Shown: positions 58,841 to 64,000 of the stretch, piece by piece
How positions within the stretch are numbered: the first letter of the stretch is position 1
How the letters are laid out: every line of letters starts with the position of its first letter
NCBI GenBank assembly: GCA_002007465.1
Contig: LNAC01000003.1
Span: 14,844,203-14,908,202 of the forward strand
Direction: 5' to 3'
Origin: Ailurus styani
Lineage: Eukaryota > Chordata > Mammalia > Carnivora > Ailuridae
Length of the DNA: 64,000 nucleotides
The notes under the pieces: generated by a model
What the model was told of the DNA's origin: nothing
The model's input: the letters and a program-made list of their open reading frames with translations, nothing else
Databases searched by the model: none
Translations under genes and position numbers: made by a program

Positions 58841-59303
58841 ATTATTCACCTTTGCCAAAAAGTAGAAACAACCCAAACGTCCTGCCACTGAAGAATGGAT
58901 AAACAAAATGTAGTATATCTATTCAGTAGAATATTATTCAGCCACAAAAAAAGGAGTAAAGGACTGTTACATGCCACACTCTTAATGAACCTTGAAAACA
59001 TATAATAAGTGAAAGAAAATGGAAAGATAAGCCACATATTGTATGATTCCATTTATAGGAAAACCCACAGAGACAGAAAATAGATTAGTGGTGGCCAGAG
59101 AATGGAGGGAGAAGACATTCGGGACTAACTGCTACCAGTTGAATGTTTCTGTTTAGAATGATGGAAATGTTTTGGAATTAGACAATGATAATAGTGGTAC
59201 ACCACAGTAAATATACTAAAAACCACTGAAGTGTCTACTTTGAAATGGTAAACTTTATGATATGTGAATTATAGCTCATTTTTTAAAATTAAAAAAAATG
59301 ACA
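58841..59303 (+). mobile_element. Old L1M-type 3' end
   Basis: 'aaacaacccaaacgtcctgccactgaagaatggataaacaaaatgtagtatat', 'gaatattattcagccacaaaaaaagg', 'tgtatgattccatttataggaaa' and 'gtgtctactttgaaatggtaaactttatgatatgtgaattatagctcattttt', ending in an A-rich tail. Confidence 0.9.
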
Positions 59304-60768
59304 GAAAATAAATGAGAATAAAAAACTGAAACCTAATGAAAAGTACTGTAATATCCAAACAGCATAAATTTTTAGGATATTTATGAAAAAGCAACACGAG
59401 GCTAGAAAATTATCATTTATGTCACACAGTTCAAAATCTACCTTCTAGCATTAAGGTTTCTAACAGCAATTTCCTAAAATCCCAGGAGGTAAGGATGTTT
59501 CCCTATAAAAATAATCCCATTAGACATTATAACAAAGCTCTCTGATCTAGTACAATTGGGGTAGAGTTGGTACATATATTGAAAATATTGGTTAAAGCAG
59601 AAAATGATAAAAAAATGTGTATGCATATGTATACAGTCACGTATACACTCAAAAACAGTATAAATTCTGTTTTTACTTAAAATACAAATATAAATATTCA
59701 CCCCTATTCTGATATAAGATTAAAGCCATTTCTTCTTAGGTCTTCTGATTAGGAATTTATAGTATCTTTCTTATACGAATCCACACCTACAATGCAACAT
59801 TTATATTTCCAATTCCCTTTGAGTTGTAATGGAACAAAAGCTAAAAGGTGCACACAAAGTAATCTGCATGTGAAACTTAGATTTATATCATTTTCTCACA
59901 GTTCACTTGTGCATACTTAATTCAAAATCATTTTTTCCAACTTGTCTTTACTGAGATTTTCCCAATACTTATTAATTTTCTTTGCTGTCACACTTAGAGT
60001 TCATCACTTTATATAATGTTATATTGCAGAATTATAATGAGAAGAATTGGCATTCACAGGATTGGAAGGGGGTGGGAAACCGGCTCACTAAGAAGCACTG
60101 AACGTAACTGGCAGGAGCTGAACTGCGTCTTTGTGGTGGACTAGTCTACTACGCATGCGTGCTCAGTACCGCGTGGAAAGCTGTCGGTGTCATTTACAGT
60201 GTGCCTGTCAAGCAGAAGTAAATTCACCAAGTTTGGTAAGTAGACATTACCTAAGTAAGTCTCCACTGTACCTCTACTCCACTGAAAACAAATAATCTAT
60301 CAATAAAAACAGATAAAAGGGGTGAGAGTAGCAAAATCAGGTTGGAAAGTTAGAGAAAGTCCTGAAAACTTTCTACAAAATGCCTTGGCTGGGATTAGTT
60401 ATTTTAAGTTTACATACATCAAAGAGGCCATTTCTCAGCGTCAGTGTTGGTTTGGTTAATAGTCCTAAGACCTTTTACCTCTACCTTGTAGTTGCCACCT
60501 CTTTGCCAAAATAAACATCAAGATTCCTCAGACCATCCCAGGAAATTGCTTTTCAGAAACATCCCAATCTCCAAAGAGCCAGACTTATGAGAACCCACAT
60601 AACAAAAATGCATTCACAGACGACCCACAGAAAGGTGAAATTGTCTAACTCACAAAAAACTCCTTGAAGTTCCACTTGAATCCAGATGTGAGATTCCAGA
60701 AAAAAAAGCCCTCAACAATCAAGGTAGAGAGCACTACTGCACTACCCTACCTAACCAGCTCCCCTCTG

Positions 60769-60821
<53 letters not shown>

Positions 60822-60963
60822 TATCTAGAATATCAAAGAATCTGGAAAGTTTACACTTTATGGGTATGTGTTTTTTGCCATGGGGATCATTTATACTATT
60901 ATTCCCAAATTTTCCTAAGCTTCCATAAAAGAAGATTCTGCTTCCATGCCCTATTGACATAAG
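59304..60963. other. Intronic gap with a CpG cluster and a CA repeat
   Basis: Mostly AT-rich. 60060-60195 is unusually CpG-dense for this window (see findings). No exon was identified. Confidence 0.5.
60772..60818 (+). repeat. (CA)n microsatellite, 23 units
   Basis: Uninterrupted a(ca)23, the longest perfect dinucleotide array in the window. Confidence 0.98.
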
Positions 60964-61245
60964 TCTTGGCCAAATTATTTAGTTAATGAAATGGAAGGAA
61001 AAATCACATTTGTCACTTCTAAGCTGAAGCTGTTAAAAGCCATAACAGGTTTCCTCCATTACTCTTTCTCTCTGTCAGAAGATCAGCATGTCCCACACAG
61101 GGGCTGCTCCATCACCCTTGATCCTGAGAAGAATTTGACCCTAGGACTGAGGCACAGCTGATAATTGTAGCCTTTGCCATTGCAAACCATTATGTTAGAG
61201 CTTTTTGTAACATGCCATACCACAGTGAAAGCTGACTAACACAGC
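60964..61245 (+). mobile_element. Ancient interspersed repeat, family not named
   Basis: 'cttggccaaattatttagttaatgaaatggaaggaaaaatcacatttgtcacttctaagctgaagctgttaaaagcc' and 'accacagtgaaagctgactaacacagc' resemble an old mammalian repeat ('ggccaatgaaatg...cacttctggg...aagagcc...ctgactaatacag'). Confidence 0.45.
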
Positions 61246-62619
61246 CGCGATAGATCTATTGGAAGAAAGAGAATACAAAGGAAGCTGACATCAGAACTAT
61301 ACCTTCCAACCATAAAAGACTTCTAAACCAATAAATAATCCCTAATTTTCAGATCAGTGTTTCTCCAACTATCTGTGCTGATGGATCAGTTACCTTTAAA
61401 AAAAATTTCCCAATTATAGACCAAATCTTATATAAAATGTAATAAAATGAATTATTAGAAAATCAAAAGAAAAAAAGACTTTCAAAATTTAAGCCCCAAT
61501 TTTTATATTATCATTAGATTCACCAGAAAAAAACCAAAACTACTCTGTCAAACTGCTATTCAAGTTTCTATATGCTTACAATCCCAATTTTTGCAAATAC
61601 ATCACTGCCAAAAATTGCAGTGCATGGAACCACACCGGTCCACAGAGCACATTTTCAGCTGCACTGTTTCAGGGCATGTGGAATTAAGAAATACAAAGGC
61701 TTTTATGATGATGTAAACTTCTGGGCAATTGTATAACTGAAAACAAAATTACAGACTAATTTTGTCCAGGAAACAGGTAAAATTCTCCTTAATATTTTCC
61801 TACTCTGCAAAAATATCTGTGGTTCCTTTTTTCTAAAAGGCATAAAAATTAGGTTATTTTTTCCTTTTTTTTTCTTTTTTTTCTTTTTTTTTTTTTGTAG
61901 TCCATCAGTGATAGACATTTAGGTTATTTGAAAAGTGCCTAGCTCCCAGACTTAGTAATTTTAAATGAAATGTTTTCAGTTATAGCGAATAGAACCCAAT
62001 TATTTTATATTGACATATGTAGTTTACTGCCTTTTTCTCAACTTATTATCATCTAGCTACTGGAAAGCACCCAGTTTTCTTCAATTATTTAGCAACCTGC
62101 AATAAACATGGTTTAGTTCCAAAACTCCAAGTATATTTTTAATCACATTTAATTTTGTAAAGAATGAATCTTTGCTCTATTGAAGATGATTCAAAGTTTT
62201 CGAAATTCACCTTGAACCTTTAAGTAGTTTCTGGCTTGCCCAGAAATACTTTTCGGGTGGTAAGATTCCAATCCTGATGAATGTCATTATACCTCCACTG
62301 TTCTCCTGGGTTGCTACGGCAGCTGCTAGCTGCTTAAAAAGCTGGTTTTTAAAAAATGACTGAAAGGAAGAGAAATGATTGTTTCATTTTCTCTCAAATA
62401 AAGTAAAATATGTGTAATATATTTAAAGTGAAGTTGCTTTCCAAGTTTTAAAAATGTGAATGGCAAACGCTAGATCTACTTCGGTTTGGACAACACAGAG
62501 ACTAAATCATTGGACTTGTGCAAGGGTCAACTGCCTTTTGAAATTAATAGTAATTTCTTTAATAAGAAAAAAAGACCATTACAAATGAGAGAATTTTTTC
62601 ATTCCTGTCAATTAACATT
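61246..62619. other. Intronic gap
   Basis: A T-rich run lies at 61856-61898. No element or exon was supported. Confidence 0.5.
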
Positions 62620-62750
62620 TCCTTAGCACTGAATAAGGTATAAAATGTTTTCACCTCTGCTATCTAGTTAGTATCTACAGCAACCCAGTTTAGACAAGTA
62701 AGACAAATATCATCCCTTTATCCCCACTGAGCTGAAGGAAGAACTGTGTT
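62620..62750 (-). mobile_element. MIR-like SINE fragment
   Basis: The plus strand reads 'ttccttagcactgaataaggtataaaatgttttcacctctgctatctagttagtatctacagcaaccca...ccactgagctgaaggaagaactg', reverse MIR order. Weak match. Confidence 0.45.
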
Positions 62751-63060
62751 TCGACAGCTCAACTATGATTTCAAACTTTTTTTTTACATACCAATTCATG
62801 GCAATTTTTTTCTTAAGGATCATTTGTATTTGACTACTCTGAGTAGTTGTACCTAAAATATCTTCAAGTCGGTTGGCAAAAAAATAAAATAGAACAATAA
62901 ATATGTACCAGAAATATTATGAATAAGTCCAGAGAAAGAATATATAGTACAGTCCATTTCTAAAATGATTAGGAAACAAATATTACAGTATGCTAAAGTA
63001 TTTTTATTACAGGTATCATTTTTCATGATACAGAACTAAAGTCTAGATTTTCTTTAATTT
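62751..63060. other. Intronic gap
   Basis: Nothing recognised. Confidence 0.5.
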
Positions 63061-63072
63061 TAAAATCTTCTG

Positions 63073-63255
63073 GGGCACCTGTGTGGCTCAGTGGGTTAAA
63101 GCCTCTGCCTTCGGCTCAGGTCATGATCTCAGGGTCCTGGGATCGAGGCCCGCATCGGGCTCCCTGTTCAGCAGGGAGCCTGCCTCCTCCTCTCTCTCTG
63201 CCTGCCTCTCTGCCTACTTGTGATCTCTCTCTCTGTCAAATAAATAAAAATAAAA
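63073..63255 (+). mobile_element. Can-SINE, young mustelid-type
   Basis: ggggcacctgtgtggctcag head, 'ttaaagcctctgccttcgg' and 'gcctctctgcctacttgtga', with AAATAAAAATAAAATAAAAT. A perfect flanking repeat taaaatcttctg lies at 63061-63072 and 63256-63267. Confidence 0.97.
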
Positions 63256-63267
63256 TAAAATCTTCTG

Positions 63268-64000
63268 AAAAAATACCACAAATGTCTAATAGTTTAGGTA
63301 AAAACTAAATTAAGATAATTTCCATTTTCAGGTAAATGTAAGTAACAGTCAATTTAAAAATTAGCAGAAATAAAGTTTTTGTTGCTGTCGGAAGATCTGT
63401 TTTATATTATCTTCAGAGGTTGAGAGAGGAGGTAGGTACAAAAGCAATGTTTTATATTATATTACACTTCTATTATAAAAATACAAATAAAATTATGTTA
63501 CTTTTTAAAACTCTGCCAATAGGTGATGAAGTAATTGTTTTGTTTTTAATTTAAGGTGGTATTTCAAGTACATATATAGAAAGTTAAGTTAAGCTTACTG
63601 TGTTATAGGAATAGAATTCTAAAAACTGATCAATGTTAAAGTTGGAGATAAATTCTACAAAACCTTTTAAGTTTATTGCTGTGTCAAACTGTCAACTGAT
63701 AAATATGAATACAGTCATGAAAACAGTTAAATATTTTTAAATGTTTTTAAATGTTTTTTAAAATATTTTAATATGATCAGCAAAACTATGAAGAACATGT
63801 TAATCTTCATATGGATTTTGCAATGAAAAAAGATACTGTAATTGTTTAGCTAATTAATATACATTTTCTTTTCCTTTTGGTTTAGTACAAATTTATATAT
63901 TAGCAAACTTAACAATAATATTATCTAACCTATTTGATCCTGAGAAAAAGTTCAACAAAGAAAAATGACTTTCTTCTTGCTCAACTCTTCTTTAAAAAGA
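63268..64000. other. Intronic gap to the window end
   Basis: AT-rich, with (TTTTTAAATG)n-like copies at 63727-63762. Nothing else was recognised. Confidence 0.5.

Larger units (their letters stand above)
34054..64000 (-). other. GBE1: GBE1 intron upstream of the recognised exon (3' portion of the intron)
   Basis: This stretch precedes the exon in the minus-strand transcript. The expected preceding coding block (the FSRGYESFGVH...KEWAPGA region ending in DFN) was not found, so the preceding exon should lie beyond the right edge. The last bases before the exon (34054-34080) form a pyrimidine-rich 3' splice region. The remainder is repeats and AT-rich unique sequence. Confidence 0.78.

Noticed and set aside
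62165..62340. Possible minus-strand exon with AG before CTAGCAGCTGCC and a GTATAA donor
   Set aside because: The acceptor tract is poor, the donor is weak and the short peptide (LAAAVATQENSG) matches nothing known.
1..64000. A novel defence, biosynthetic or mobile system
   Set aside because: The window is a mammalian intron with one housekeeping-enzyme exon. Everything else that I can classify is transposon debris or simple repeats.

Overview
The window is nuclear DNA of a carnivoran mammal, most likely a mustelid (weasel, ferret, otter or badger group). The main evidence is 21 tRNA-Lys-derived Can-SINEs. The youngest carry a tail (cctgcctctctgcctacttgtgatctctc, then a CAAATAAATAAATAAAATCTTT end) that I associate with mustelids; the canid-specific SINEC_Cf type is absent. 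The base composition is AT-rich, there are no long ORFs, and the L1, L2, MIR, MaLR and hAT remnants are typical of a large mammalian intron.

Only one coding segment can be supported: a 116-bp exon on the minus strand (33938-34053). It encodes part of the N-terminal CBM48-like domain of glycogen branching enzyme, GBE1, and is probably exon 3. It has a good acceptor with a pyrimidine tract and a rather weak GT donor. The rest of the window is therefore best read as two very long GBE1 introns: the one downstream in the transcript covers about 1-33937 and the one upstream covers about 34054-64000. I saw no other GBE1 exon on either side.

Layout: 1-1318 is the 3' end of a plus-strand L1 with a nested Can-SINE. 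3344-5242 is a 5'-truncated minus-strand L1 with an 11-bp target duplication. 8518-9034 is a solo retroviral LTR with a 5-bp target duplication. 9-32 kb holds scattered SINEs, MIR, L2, MER5 and MLT1 LTR fragments. 33.2-34.05 kb holds an inverted SINE pair next to the exon. 34.6-36.2 kb is an old L1 in which 259 bp has been duplicated almost perfectly 1103 bp away. 36-64 kb contains more SINEs, two further old L1 3' ends, L2/MIR fragments and several microsatellites.

I found no undescribed system. The most notable local signals are the near-identical 259-bp duplication, the inverted SINE pair beside the exon, the excess of SINEs antisense to GBE1, and a small CpG cluster around a palindrome at 60.15 kb. 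Repeat family names come from recalled consensus patterns and not from a database search.
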